From Thermodesulfobacteriota bacterium (GTDB lineage: Bacteria > Desulfobacterota > Desulfobacteria > Desulfobacterales > Desulfosudaceae): DNA of 64,000 nt. Shown one piece after another: positions 42,479 through 50,211 of the stretch. Location of the stretch: NCBI GenBank assembly GCA_040753795.1, contig JBFMDX010000015.1, forward strand, positions 48,217 through 112,216. The letters are read 5' to 3'. A program made the translations under genes and the position numbers. The notes beneath the pieces are model-generated. The model did no database searches. It was not told where the DNA came from and worked only from the letters and a program-made list of their open reading frames with translations. Positions within the stretch are counted from its first letter, which is position 1. Each line of letters starts with the position of its first letter.

Positions 42479-43450
42479 TTAATGAACGGAAAAAAGGTCG
42501 ATCAGCTTTTGTTCATACCAGCAGGGGGATGGAAACCGCTCGATGAATCCGTTATGCCCGCCATAGGGCTGAACAATCAGCCGCGTCATGTCATTCAGGC
42601 CGCATTCATAGAAATCTTCAACGGGAATGATGGGGTCGTCCCCGGCCGTGATGATGGTCGTGGGAACGCCGATTGCTTTCAGCGTATCGCCGGTAAGCGT
42701 ATACCCCTTGAAGTATTCGGGCACCCCCGGATAGTCGCTGAGCTGTTTTAAAAAGACGTCGGTTGTCTCCATCACGGTCTTTGACCGCAGAATGGCCCCA
42801 AAATCATACTTGTCCGGGAACAGTTCCTGCTTTTTGCGAAGGGACCAGCGCCATTTTTTCAGAAAATACCAGCGGAACACCGGGATGGCGTCAATGGCTT
42901 GCGTTGACTTTAACGGGTTGATGCCCGGACTGATGGCCGCCACATGGGCGAGCCCCGGGATGGGTTCCCGCGCGCATCGGATGGCGATGCGCAGGGCGAA
43001 GTTGCCGCCCATGGAAAACCCCGCCAGAAACACCGGCCCCTCTTTTTCCATGAGGGCCGCCTGTTTGACGCAGGCAAAGACCTCATCGAGCCGAATGGCG
43101 AAAAAGACTCCCTCGTTCAGATGATGGCTGGGGCCGTGGTCCCGGTAGTTTAACCTGAAAATGTCATACCCGGCCTCAAACAGACGTTTTCCCGTGGTTT
43201 TGACATAAGTGGAATGCGAGCTGCCCTCCCAGCCATGGAGCAGGATCACCAGCCCTTTTTTCGGGACACTCGGCACGGAAGACCAGTATCCCAGAAGACG
43301 GATACCCTGGCCGTCTTCGAGAATCATCTCCCGCTCCGATGCCGTCATGGCATTGCGGCCCATCGCCCTTAATCTGCTGCTGGCCAGCATGGACTGGACA
43401 TAGGGGTTACGTAAGTAAACCGGCGGCCTGAACGTCCCGTTTCCCTTCAT
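42479..43450 (-). CDS. Alpha/beta hydrolase, YheT/EMB8-like
   Basis: A 323-residue hydrolase. The order VILLHGWEGSSHSTY (oxyanion loop), RLNYRDHGPSHH, then nucleophile Ser in FLAGFSMGGNFALR, the late Asp in ITAGDDPIIP and His in QPYGGHNGFIE matches the YheT-like esterase family. The ATG at 43450 is preceded by GTGAGG; the longer frame to 43504 is rejected because it would translate the heptad repeat and overlap the VapC-type gene. Substrate unknown; a carboxylester hydrolase is likely. Confidence 0.85.
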   Translation of the reverse strand: MKGNGTFRPPVYLRNPYVQSMLASSRLRAMGRNAMTASEREMILEDGQGIRLLGYWSSVPSVPKKGLVILLHGWEGSSHSTYVKTTGKRLFEAGYDIFRLNYRDHGPSHHLNEGVFFAIRLDEVFACVKQAALMEKEGPVFLAGFSMGGNFALRIAIRCAREPIPGLAHVAAISPGINPLKSTQAIDAIPVFRWYFLKKWRWSLRKKQELFPDKYDFGAILRSKTVMETTDVFLKQLSDYPGVPEYFKGYTLTGDTLKAIGVPTTIITAGDDPIIPVEDFYECGLNDMTRLIVQPYGGHNGFIERFPSPCWYEQKLIDLFSVH

Positions 43451-43452
43451 CC

Positions 43453-43480
43453 TCACACCTTGAACCTTAAACCTTGTCCC
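43453..43480. repeat. AACCTTN heptad repeat overlapping the end of the vapC-type gene
   Basis: ACACCTTGAACCTTAAACCT runs between the hydrolase start and the toxin gene. The toxin stop codon at 43467 (reverse of TTA) lies inside a heptad, so the repeat supplies the last codons and stop. Confidence 0.7.
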
Positions 43481-43901
43481 TTTCAGACCGTTTCCGGGTG
43501 ACAAACGGGTTGCGAATCCTCAACCGCCTGTCGATAACCAAGCCGTTTTGCATATCTTCGGAATAAAGAATGTTGCAGTCTTCGATAAGGGCCGCTGCCA
43601 CGATCATGGCGTCATAAATATTCAGGTCGTATTGCCGCGCCACCTGCAGCCCTGTTTCGTGGGTTTCCGGTGTCAGGGGCAGAATGTGGCAGAGCGACCG
43701 GATCAATGCTGAAAACTCGTAAATCTCCGTCCATGACATGGCAAGCTTTCTTCGGGACACGCTGGTCAATTCATTTAACACCTGCACGCTTATGTACCCT
43801 CCTGTCGCCAGGATTGCTTCGGCCCTTTCGGCCTTGACGGTATCCCCTGACAGGAGGTAGATCAACACATTGGTGTCGATGAAGATTTCAGGGCCGGGCA
43901 T
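43467..43901 (-). CDS. VapC-type PIN-domain toxin
   Basis: A 144-residue PIN protein. Acidic site: first Asp in EIFIDTNVLIYLLSGD, Glu in VQVLNELTSVSRRK, Asp in YDLNIYDAMIVAAALI and the late LYSEDMQNG. It starts at ATG 43901, inside the end of the antitoxin gene (14-base overlap). The C-terminal residues and stop derive from the heptad repeat. Expected ribonuclease toxin neutralised by the preceding AbrB-like protein. Confidence 0.88.
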   Translation of the reverse strand: MPGPEIFIDTNVLIYLLSGDTVKAERAEAILATGGYISVQVLNELTSVSRRKLAMSWTEIYEFSALIRSLCHILPLTPETHETGLQVARQYDLNIYDAMIVAAALIEDCNILYSEDMQNGLVIDRRLRIRNPFVTRKRSERDKV

Positions 43902-44121
43902 TGGCTTCTTCCCGGTCAAACCGGAAGTCGGGCGGCAGTTTACCGCGAAACTGTCGCAACCGCTTCAGAAGTTCCTGCCGGTCGGGTTTTTTACTTATTC
44001 GGAAACAGCGCGCATCGGCGATTTCCACTTCGATGTCGTCTCCCTCCCGCAGGTCCAAGGCTTTTACCACCGAAGCGGGCAGACGAATGGCCATGCTGTT
44101 GCCCCATTTTGAAATCTGCAT
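43888..44121 (-). CDS. AbrB/MazE-type antitoxin
   Basis: A 77-residue protein with an AbrB/MazE fold at the N-terminus (MQISKWGNSMAIRLPASVVKALDLREGDDIEVEI) and a basic, toxin-binding tail. AGGCTGCC precedes the ATG. It is first in a pair with the PIN toxin and likely represses its own promoter. The 240 bases upstream (44122-44362) are AT-rich and hold no other gene. Confidence 0.88.
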   Translation of the reverse strand: MQISKWGNSMAIRLPASVVKALDLREGDDIEVEIADARCFRISKKPDRQELLKRLRQFRGKLPPDFRFDREEANARP

Positions 44122-44362
44122 GGGCAGCCTCCTTTTGGATATACATATATTATTTGTTTATCATGACTCGAAAAAAAAGGTCAATACAATTTTAAAAATA
44201 TTATAGTATTCCAATGATTAAACGTTGAGTACAACGCCGGCATCGGGCCAAAAGACAATGATTAGAGGTGCCCTTAGGGGAAATCCAGCTTGATGGATCC
44301 GTCTGTTTTTTGGTATGAAGAGAAAACGAGTTAGGGGAACCGGGTTTTGGAAGGAGGGAATC

Positions 44363-45325
44363 ATGCCTGATGCAAAGAGCGGTTTTTATGGCTTGAAAGG
44401 AATGTTCTGCCTGATCAAGGATATGAACTGAGCCCTGGCCTCCCTGGAAGTTCTCCAGGACATGCTGGGCCAGCGCCATGACCCGATGCTGAAAGCGTTT
44501 ACCGGCCTGGAAGGCGGGGTGGTGGCCGCGGGATCGACCTGCGGTGTCGTTTCCGGCGGCGCCGTCAGCCTGGCCCTGATGCGGCTGGACGAACTGACCA
44601 AAGATAAGGCGGGCACGGAAACCGCGGTGCTGGAGCAGGTCCGGGATTATACCCGGTGGTTTGAGCGCCAGTACGGGTCGTTCCTGTGCCGGAACCGGAG
44701 CGGCGTGGATTTTTATTCACCCGGAGGACAGATACGGTATCTGCTTCCCGGGGACCGGGTCGGTAAATGTTTGTGGCATATCCGGGGCGCCGTGCGGTAT
44801 ATCCAGGGCGTAACGGACCGGCCCCTGCCGGTAACACCTGGCAAGTCTGCCGCGGCGACGGAGGATGTCCCCCATTGCGCCGGGAGCGTATTGAAAAAAA
44901 TCAGGGAACGGACCGGTCTGGGAGACGACGCTTTAGACCGGGTCGCCTTTGTGTTTGACGGCGGCGTCGGGCTTTCCGGCGGGGTCTGCGGGGCTTTGGC
45001 CGGCGCCATCCTGGGGCTGAACCTGCTGCTGGGCCTTGATGTCCGCTCCATCTCTTTTTTCCGGATTACCCGCGCTTTTGTTGCCGGGCATCTGAATCTG
45101 CTTTCGGACAGGCCGCCGGATCGGGCCGAGCCGTTTTACGTGGGCAAAACCGTGGTGGCGAGGTTTTTTAAGGAAGCCGCCGCCATGGAGTGCGCGACCA
45201 TATCCGGACGACAATTTTCTTCTCCGGCGGATTTTCAGGACCATCTCCGCGCTTCTGATACTTGCCGGCGCCTGATAGACCGGGCCGCCGACCTGGCGGT
45301 GGCCGCCATCGAAAAATGGCGGTAG
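44363..45325 (+). CDS. Two-domain C_GCAxxG_C_C-type redox protein, probable selenoprotein (in-frame UGA at codon 23)
   Basis: The frame opens at ATG 44363 with an excellent AAGGAGG six bases upstream, reads 22 codons, meets TGA (44429-44431) and continues open for 297 codons to 45325. Reading UGA as Sec gives a 320-residue protein with two related halves: NUALASLEVL...GGVVAAGSTCG (U23 and C60) and HCAGSVLKKI...GGVGLSGGVCG (C172 and C209). Both pairs are 37 residues apart and the GG motif aligns. The halves match the C_GCAxxG_C_C redox family, in which the N-terminal Cys is replaced here by Sec. A SECIS-like hairpin follows the UGA. Other Cys are at 109 and 136. Function within the family is not established. 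Lnt follows 12 bases later. Confidence 0.85.
44429..44473 (+). promoter_or_regulatory. Candidate bacterial SECIS hairpin and Sec UGA
   Basis: Directly after TGA (44429-44431) are a lower stem CTGGCC (44435-44440) with GGCCAG (44468-44473) and an upper stem CCTGGA (44443-44448) with TCCAGG (44454-44459), closed by loop AGTTC that contains GU. The upper stem begins 11 bases after the UGA, within the spacing known for bacterial SECIS elements. Confidence 0.7.
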
Positions 45326-45337
45326 GAGAAGCGCGAC

Positions 45338-46918
45338 GTGACCCGTAAAGAGCGATTTTTGTTTGTTCTTCCGCCGGCTCTGGCTTCGGGCCTGATGCTG
45401 ACGGCCGCTTTCCCCAGTCCGGGGTTATCCTGGCTGGCCTGGGTGGCCCTGGTGCCGCTGCTCTTTGCCCTGCGCGATCTGTCCCCCCGCTGGTCTTTTG
45501 CCGCGGGTTTTCTGACCGGCTGGACCCATTTTCTGACCCTGGGGTATTGGCTGATTCCGACCATCATGGTGTACGGCGGCGTACCCCTGGCGCCGGCCCT
45601 CACTTTCTACCTGGGCCTGGGGGCCTGCCTGGCCGTGTATATTGGTCTGTTCGCCCTGCTGGTGTCATGGGTTCGCGGAAAACCGGGCCTTTGTCTGGCG
45701 GCGGTGCCGGTTATCTGGGTGGGGGTGGAATATCTCCGCTCCCATCTGTTTACCGGTCTGCCCTGGGAACTGCTGGGCTACTCCCAGTACCGGCACCTCT
45801 GCCTGATCCAGGTGGCGGACATCGCCGGCGTTTACGGCCTTTCCTTTATTATAGTCCTGGTTAACGCCGCCGTGACCGGCCTGCTGCTCTGGCTGTGCAA
45901 ACGTCCCTGGCGGGGAGTGGCGATGACCGGCCGGACCGCTGTTTTGCTGGCGGTGGTGGCCCTGATGCTGGCGTCTGGCGTCTGCTGGTATGGCTGGTAC
46001 CGGGTCAGGACAGTCGACCAGGTTCTGGCCGGGGCGCCAGGCCGGACCATCGCGGTGGTCCAGGGCAATATTGATCAGGCCCAGAAATGGGATGCCGCCT
46101 TTCAACTGGCCACGGTGAAAAAGCACCTGCTCCTGGCCATGGAAACCGTTCCCCGCGATCCGGATCTGATCGTCATGCCGGAAACGGCGCTGCCGTTTTA
46201 TTTTTTTTATGAGGAAGCCCTGACCGACATGGTCTGCCGGGTTGTCCGGCAAACCGGCACTTTTTTTTTAGCCGGCGCGCCGGCCTTTGAACGGACCCCG
46301 GCCGACATCCGTTATTTTAACAGCGCTTTTCTGATCAACCCCGGCGGCGAAGTGGTCGGTCGTTATGACAAGACCCACCTGGTCCCCTTCGGCGAGTATG
46401 TCCCCTTCGGCCGATACCTGCCGTTTATCGAAAAGCTCGTTGCCGGGGTGGGGGATTTTACGGCCGGAACCGCTGGCCAGGTTTTGTTCATGAACGGAAC
46501 CCGGCTGGGCGTTCAGATCTGTTATGAGATTATCTTCCCGGACATCTGCCGGCGGATGGTCACAAACGGCGCCGACATGATCATCAACATCACTAATGAC
46601 GCCTGGTACGGCAAATCCAGCGCGCCTTACCAGCATTTTTCCATGACGGTGCTGCGGGCTGTGGAAAACCGGCGGTCCCTGGTGCGGGCGGCCAATACCG
46701 GTATCAGCGGATTTATCGACCCGGCCGGCCGCATCCGGGGGGCCACCGGCATTTTTGTGGAGGACGCGCCGGTCTATGCGGTTCCGATCATGACGGGGGG
46801 CACGATATATAACCGTACGGGGGATCTGTTCGCGAAATCTTGTGTCATCCTGCTGCTGTTTGTGATATTGCAGAGATACGTTGAAAACATACGCAAAAAA
46901 AGGACGAAAAAAAAATAA
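45338..46918 (+). CDS. lnt: Apolipoprotein N-acyltransferase
   Basis: A 526-residue membrane enzyme that adds the third acyl chain to lipoproteins. About seven N-terminal helices (residues 10-220) precede a periplasmic nitrilase-like domain. The catalytic triad is visible: Glu in LIVMPETALPFYF, Lys in YDKTHLVPFGEYVPFG and Cys in GVQICYEIIFPD. A final helix follows (SCVILLLFVILQRYV). The start is a GTG at 45338 with GGAGAAG upstream. It may be cotranscribed with prfB (19 bases later). Confidence 0.93.
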   Translation: MTRKERFLFVLPPALASGLMLTAAFPSPGLSWLAWVALVPLLFALRDLSPRWSFAAGFLTGWTHFLTLGYWLIPTIMVYGGVPLAPALTFYLGLGACLAVYIGLFALLVSWVRGKPGLCLAAVPVIWVGVEYLRSHLFTGLPWELLGYSQYRHLCLIQVADIAGVYGLSFIIVLVNAAVTGLLLWLCKRPWRGVAMTGRTAVLLAVVALMLASGVCWYGWYRVRTVDQVLAGAPGRTIAVVQGNIDQAQKWDAAFQLATVKKHLLLAMETVPRDPDLIVMPETALPFYFFYEEALTDMVCRVVRQTGTFFLAGAPAFERTPADIRYFNSAFLINPGGEVVGRYDKTHLVPFGEYVPFGRYLPFIEKLVAGVGDFTAGTAGQVLFMNGTRLGVQICYEIIFPDICRRMVTNGADMIINITNDAWYGKSSAPYQHFSMTVLRAVENRRSLVRAANTGISGFIDPAGRIRGATGIFVEDAPVYAVPIMTGGTIYNRTGDLFAKSCVILLLFVILQRYVENIRKKRTKKK

Positions 46919-46936
46919 AATAAGGGGGAAGAAGCA

Positions 46937-48047
46937 ATGGCCGTAGTCAACAGTGCGGAAACCAGGCAGGTGATTCAGCGCTTATACGAAAAGATAGACC
47001 AGATCCGGGGCTATCTTTGACGTACCGGTCATTGAGAGAAAGCTGGCGGAAATCGAGGCGCGGCTGGGCAGCAGCGGTCTGTGGAACAACTCCGACGAGG
47101 CAGTGGCCGTCTTAAAGGAGCGATCGATCCTTTCTTCCAAGATCGAATCCATTAAAACCATCGCCGCGGACGTGGAAGAGGCGGACGTGCTGCTGGAGCT
47201 GGGGGAGGAGGCCGATGACGCCGCCACCATCGCCGAAGCCGACAAAAAAGCCTCGCGGATCGCCGAACGGATCGGCGCGTTTTTCGTTGAACTGACCCTG
47301 ACCGGCGAGGACGACCCCGCCAACGCCATCGTTTCCATCAATGCCGGCGCCGGCGGCACGGATTCCCAGGACTGGGCCGAGATGCTGCTGCGCATGTACA
47401 CCCGCTGGGTGGAACATAAAGGCTACGGGCTGGATGTCCTGGATATTCAGCCCGGTGAAGAGGCCGGCATCAAGAGCGCCACCTTCCGGGTGGTCGGCCA
47501 TAACGCCTTCGGATACCTTAAAAACGAGATCGGCGTCCACCGGCTGGTCCGGATTTCACCGTTTAACGCCAGCGGCAAGCGGCAGACCTCGTTTGCTTCG
47601 GTGTTTGTCACCCCTGAGGTGGACCAGAACATCGAGATCGAAATCAACGACAAGGACATCCGCATCGACGTGTTCCGGGCCAGCGGCGCCGGCGGCCAGC
47701 ATGTCAACAAAACCAGCAGCGCCGTGCGCATCACCCATTTTCCCTCCGGGGTGGTGGTCCAGTGCCAGCAGGAAAAATCCCAGATCCGCAACCGGGAGAT
47801 CGCCATGACCGTCCTGCGGTCCCGTCTTTATCAACTGGAAAAAGCCAAGCAGCAGGCCAGAATACAGGAGATACATGACGGCAAGGAGGAGATCGCCTGG
47901 GGCAACCAGATCCGGTCCTACTTCCTGCATCCTTACCAGAAGATCAAGGATCACCGGGTTGACCTGGAGATCGGCAACGTCAACAGCGTCCTGGACGGCA
48001 ACATCGATCCGTTCATCAACGCCGTGCTTCTGGGAGGGCACGCGTGA
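46937..48047 (+). CDS. prfB: Peptide chain release factor 2 with programmed +1 frameshift
   Basis: The first segment runs from ATG 46937 to CTT (47015-47017), followed by in-frame TGA (47018-47020) and C. Ribosomes slip from CTT to TTT and continue GAC at 47019, so the protein is join(46937..47017, 47019..48047), 369 residues. CGGGGCTAT upstream of CTTTGAC is the internal Shine-Dalgarno at the usual distance. Domain landmarks are the GGQ loop (SGAGGQHVNKTSSAVRITH) and the UGA-reading element NAGAGGTDSQDW region. RF2 recognises UGA and UAA, so the shift autoregulates its level; this also competes with Sec insertion at the nearby UGA. Confidence 0.95.
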
Positions 48048-48634
48048 CCGGCGGCCCGGGAAAGCTGGATCTGGGGGCCGGCGCCGGAATCGTCCCGGTT
48101 GCGATCATCAGAAAATTTTATCCCCCTGATTCCAAAGCGTTTGACGTTCTGCTCCGGCACGGGGAACAGGTTGCGGAAAAAAGCCTGCGGATTGCCCGGA
48201 ACATTGACGGGCTTTCTCCTGACATCAGCTTCATTGAAGAAGCCGCCATTCTGCATGATATCGGCATGATCCGGACCCGCACGCCATCCCTGGGCTGTTC
48301 CGGAGAATCCCCCTATATCTGTCACGGAGTGTTCGGCCGGGAGATGCTGGATGGGCTGGGCCTGCCCCGGCACGGGCTGGTCTGTGAACGGCATGTGGGC
48401 ACGGGTTTGACCGCGGCGGACATCGCGGCCCAGGGGCTGCCGCTGCCCCCGCGGGACATGCGGCCCGTCAGCATCGAAGAAAAGATCATCGCTTACGCCG
48501 ACAAGTTTTTCTCCAAGAAATCGGGGCAGGGGGGGGAGAAACCGTTTGCCGATGTGGTCAGAGAGATCGAGCGCTACGGCCGCCGCCAGGTCGAGACCTT
48601 CCTGGCGTGGGCGGAGATGTTCGGAGACCGGTAA
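48044..48634 (+). CDS. HD-domain phosphohydrolase
   Basis: A 196-residue HD protein. The metal site reads HGEQVAEKS near 40, the HD pair in AAILHDIGMI, then CHGVFGREML and ERHVGTGL. A C-terminal helix bundle includes EKIIAYADKFFSKK. Similar small HD proteins hydrolyse nucleotides or cyclic dinucleotides, but I do not assign a substrate. The start is a GTG overlapping the prfB stop by four bases (GTGA), so it is translationally coupled. Confidence 0.85.
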   Translation: MTGGPGKLDLGAGAGIVPVAIIRKFYPPDSKAFDVLLRHGEQVAEKSLRIARNIDGLSPDISFIEEAAILHDIGMIRTRTPSLGCSGESPYICHGVFGREMLDGLGLPRHGLVCERHVGTGLTAADIAAQGLPLPPRDMRPVSIEEKIIAYADKFFSKKSGQGGEKPFADVVREIERYGRRQVETFLAWAEMFGDR

Positions 48635-48641
48635 TGTCGGT

Positions 48642-48670
48642 TTGACGTTTAGACGTTTTAACGTTATAAT
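48642..48670 (+). promoter_or_regulatory. Sigma-70 promoter of the RelBE-like module
   Basis: TTGACG (48642-48647), a 17-base spacer and perfect TATAAT (48665-48670). The spacer holds repeated GACGTTT/AACGT units, a likely operator for the antitoxin. Confidence 0.75.
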
Positions 48671-48696
48671 GTCCCAAAATGAATGGAGGTGACATT

Positions 48697-48930
48697 ATGC
48701 AGGCAACGGTTAAACGCGCCACGATTTATCTGGATGAAGTTGTTCATAAGGCCCTCAAAATAAAGGCCCTGGAAACGTCCCGATCCATTTCGGATCTTGT
48801 CAATTCAGCTGTTAAGGAAGCCCTGGCCGAAGATGCCGAAGATCTCGCGGCATTCGAAGATAGAGTCAATGAGCCGCTGTTAAGCTATGATGAAATGGTG
48901 AAGAGGCTCAAAAAAGATGGCCGCATATAA
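48697..48930 (+). CDS. Ribbon-helix-helix type antitoxin
   Basis: A 77-residue antitoxin. The N-terminal ribbon-helix-helix (KRATIYLDEVVHKALKIKALETSRSISDLVNSAVKEAL) binds DNA; the acidic C-terminal half (EDAEDLAAFEDRVNEPLLSYDEMVKRL) should bind the toxin. The ATG at 48697 with GGAGGTGACATT is preferred over 48679. It overlaps the toxin gene by 14 bases. Confidence 0.85.
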   Translation: MQATVKRATIYLDEVVHKALKIKALETSRSISDLVNSAVKEALAEDAEDLAAFEDRVNEPLLSYDEMVKRLKKDGRI

Positions 48931-49174
48931 GGTTTTTTTCAGAAAATCCGTGGAAAAGGACCTTGCCTGCATTCCGAAAAAGGATGTAGCTAAAATTTTT
49001 GAACGTATCAGGACGCTTGGTGATAACCCGCGTCCGAATGGTTGCGAAAAACTGACCGGGCAGGAACGGTACCGCCTGCGACAGGGGCGATATCGCATCG
49101 TCTATTCAATTCAGGACGATGAACTTACGGTATGGATTGTGACGATTGGTCATCGAAAAGATGTTTATCGCTGA
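48917..49174 (+). CDS. RelE/ParE-type toxin
   Basis: An 85-residue RelE-superfamily toxin: YKVFFRKSVEKDLACIPKKDVAKIFERIRTL at the N-terminus and the basic strand RLRQGRYRIVYSIQDDELTVWIVTIGHRKDVY. The RelE-like Arg residues and the C-terminal HRKDVYR are typical of the mRNA-cleaving branch. Expressed from the promoter at 48642-48670 together with its antitoxin. Confidence 0.88.
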   Translation: MAAYKVFFRKSVEKDLACIPKKDVAKIFERIRTLGDNPRPNGCEKLTGQERYRLRQGRYRIVYSIQDDELTVWIVTIGHRKDVYR

Positions 49175-49207
49175 GGTTCTCTCCAGGCTGATCATAAAGA
49201 AGGATGT

Positions 49208-49260
49208 TTTTGAAAAAGCCTTTGTTCGCTCCGTGCTGATTTCCCCTGAAAAATTTTCCC
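49208..49260. repeat. Partial copy of the large palindromic element
   Basis: TTTGTTCGCTCCGTGCTGAT and the neighbouring TTTTTGAAAAAG match the left end of the element at 49877-50067 (TGTGTTCGCTCCGTGCTGATTTC). Only the end is present, so this is a truncated copy between two toxin-antitoxin modules. Confidence 0.7.
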
Positions 49261-49261
49261 C

Positions 49262-49290
49262 TTGACATGTGCACCGATTGTACATATTGT
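49262..49290 (+). promoter_or_regulatory. Sigma-70 promoter of the BrnTA module
   Basis: TTGACA (49262-49267), a 17-base spacer and TATTGT (49285-49290). The spacer contains TGTGCACCGATTGTACA, an imperfect inverted repeat that may be the BrnA operator. The ATG at 49300 lies only about ten bases after the -10 box, so the mRNA may be nearly leaderless. Confidence 0.7.
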
Positions 49291-49299
49291 TGAATCGTT

Positions 49300-49569
49300 A
49301 TGGATTACGAGTGGGATGCCAGGAAGGCTCAACACAACTTAAAGAAACATGGCGTTGATTTTGCCGACGCGGTTTCTGTTTTTGATGATCTGAATACCAT
49401 TACGATCGAAGACGCCTGTGAACAGGAGCAACGCTTTGTTTCTATTGGAATTGACTGTTTTGCCAGGATTCTGGTTGTCGTTTATACTTGGCGAGGGGAT
49501 ACTATCCGTATTATTTCCGCCCGTAAGGCGACCAGAAAGGAACAAAAGCATTATGAGGTGGGGCTATGA
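49300..49569 (+). CDS. brnT: BrnT-type toxin
   Basis: An 89-residue BrnT ribonuclease toxin: EWDARKAQHNLKKHGVDFADAVSVFDD at the N-terminus, then RFVSIGIDCFARILVVVYTWRGDTIRIISARKATRKEQKHYE, the standard BrnT signature. It precedes and overlaps brnA by four bases (ATGA), the usual toxin-first order of this family. No ribosome site is visible before the ATG. Confidence 0.92.
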   Translation: MDYEWDARKAQHNLKKHGVDFADAVSVFDDLNTITIEDACEQEQRFVSIGIDCFARILVVVYTWRGDTIRIISARKATRKEQKHYEVGL

Positions 49570-49832
49570 AAAAAGAGTATGACTTTACCAAAGGGAAGCG
49601 GGGGCCGGTCGTTCCTCCGGTGCCAAATAAGACAAGGATCACGATCCGTCTGGATAACGATATTATCAATTGGTTTAAAAACAAGGTTCATGAGGCCGGA
49701 GGCGGGAACTATCAATCCATGATCAATGAGGCTTTACATAAATATATTGAGGCGGAAAGGGAGCCGATCGAACAGGTGTTAAGGCGTGTAGTCCGGGAAG
49801 AGCTTCATCGTGATAGCGCCTCCCCACGGTAA
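49566..49832 (+). CDS. brnA: BrnA-type antitoxin
   Basis: An 88-residue antitoxin: basic N-terminus, PVPNKTRITIRLDNDIINWFKNKVHEAGGGNYQSMINEALHKYIE forming a ribbon-helix-helix dimer and a charged C-terminus. BrnA neutralises BrnT and represses the operon. Coupled to brnT by an ATGA overlap. Confidence 0.9.
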   Translation: MKKEYDFTKGKRGPVVPPVPNKTRITIRLDNDIINWFKNKVHEAGGGNYQSMINEALHKYIEAEREPIEQVLRRVVREELHRDSASPR

Positions 49833-49876
49833 CAATAACCTTCAGCAGCGCCTATCCATTGTGTTGACGAAGAGTA

Positions 49877-50067
49877 AGGAGGGGTTTTGGGAAAGGTCTG
49901 TGTTCGCTCCGTGCTGATTTCGGGAGCGCGTCGCGTCCCGGCGGAATTTCTCGAACTCGGGCTGGCGCCCTCAAACAGCGAGAAATTCTTGATGCCGGGT
50001 CTGCTCCGCGCTCTGTTGCCGAAATCATCACCAGTCGCTCACATAAGACTTTCCCAAAAACTCCTTT
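49877..50067. repeat. Large palindromic repeat element, copy 1
   Basis: An almost self-complementary segment of about 190 bases. Outer arms are AAGGAGGGGTTTTGGGAAAG and, on the right, CTTTCCCAAAAACTCCTTT; inside are GATTTCGG with CCGAAATC, and the core GAATTTCTCG with CGAGAAATTC flanking an inner GC-rich hairpin. The same core occurs in inverted orientation at 51035-51197. An open frame (49887-50135) is an artefact of this element. Confidence 0.8.
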
Positions 50068-50211
50068 GGCGTAATGAAAGCGGTTGGTTGGTGGTTTTGG
50101 CGTTTTTGCGGCCTTTTTGCCGAAACAGACTGTGATGTACGATGCCTTATAATTATTTGGCGCGATATCTAAATTATTATGTTTTAAATAAATTAGAGAG
50201 CGATTACAGAA

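Noticed and set aside
44429..44431. The TGA as a nonsense mutation or sequencing error making a pseudogene
   Set aside because: The frame is otherwise fully open, the ribosome site belongs to the upstream ATG, the codon aligns with a redox Cys in the duplicated half at identical spacing, and a SECIS-like hairpin follows. A pseudogene would not show all four.
47015..47021. The prfB stop codon as a frameshift error
   Set aside because: CTTTGAC with an internal Shine-Dalgarno is the conserved programmed frameshift of release factor 2.
49887..50135. An 82-residue open frame inside the palindromic element
   Set aside because: It follows the inverted repeats exactly and has no ribosome site; the sequence is better explained as a structured repeat.
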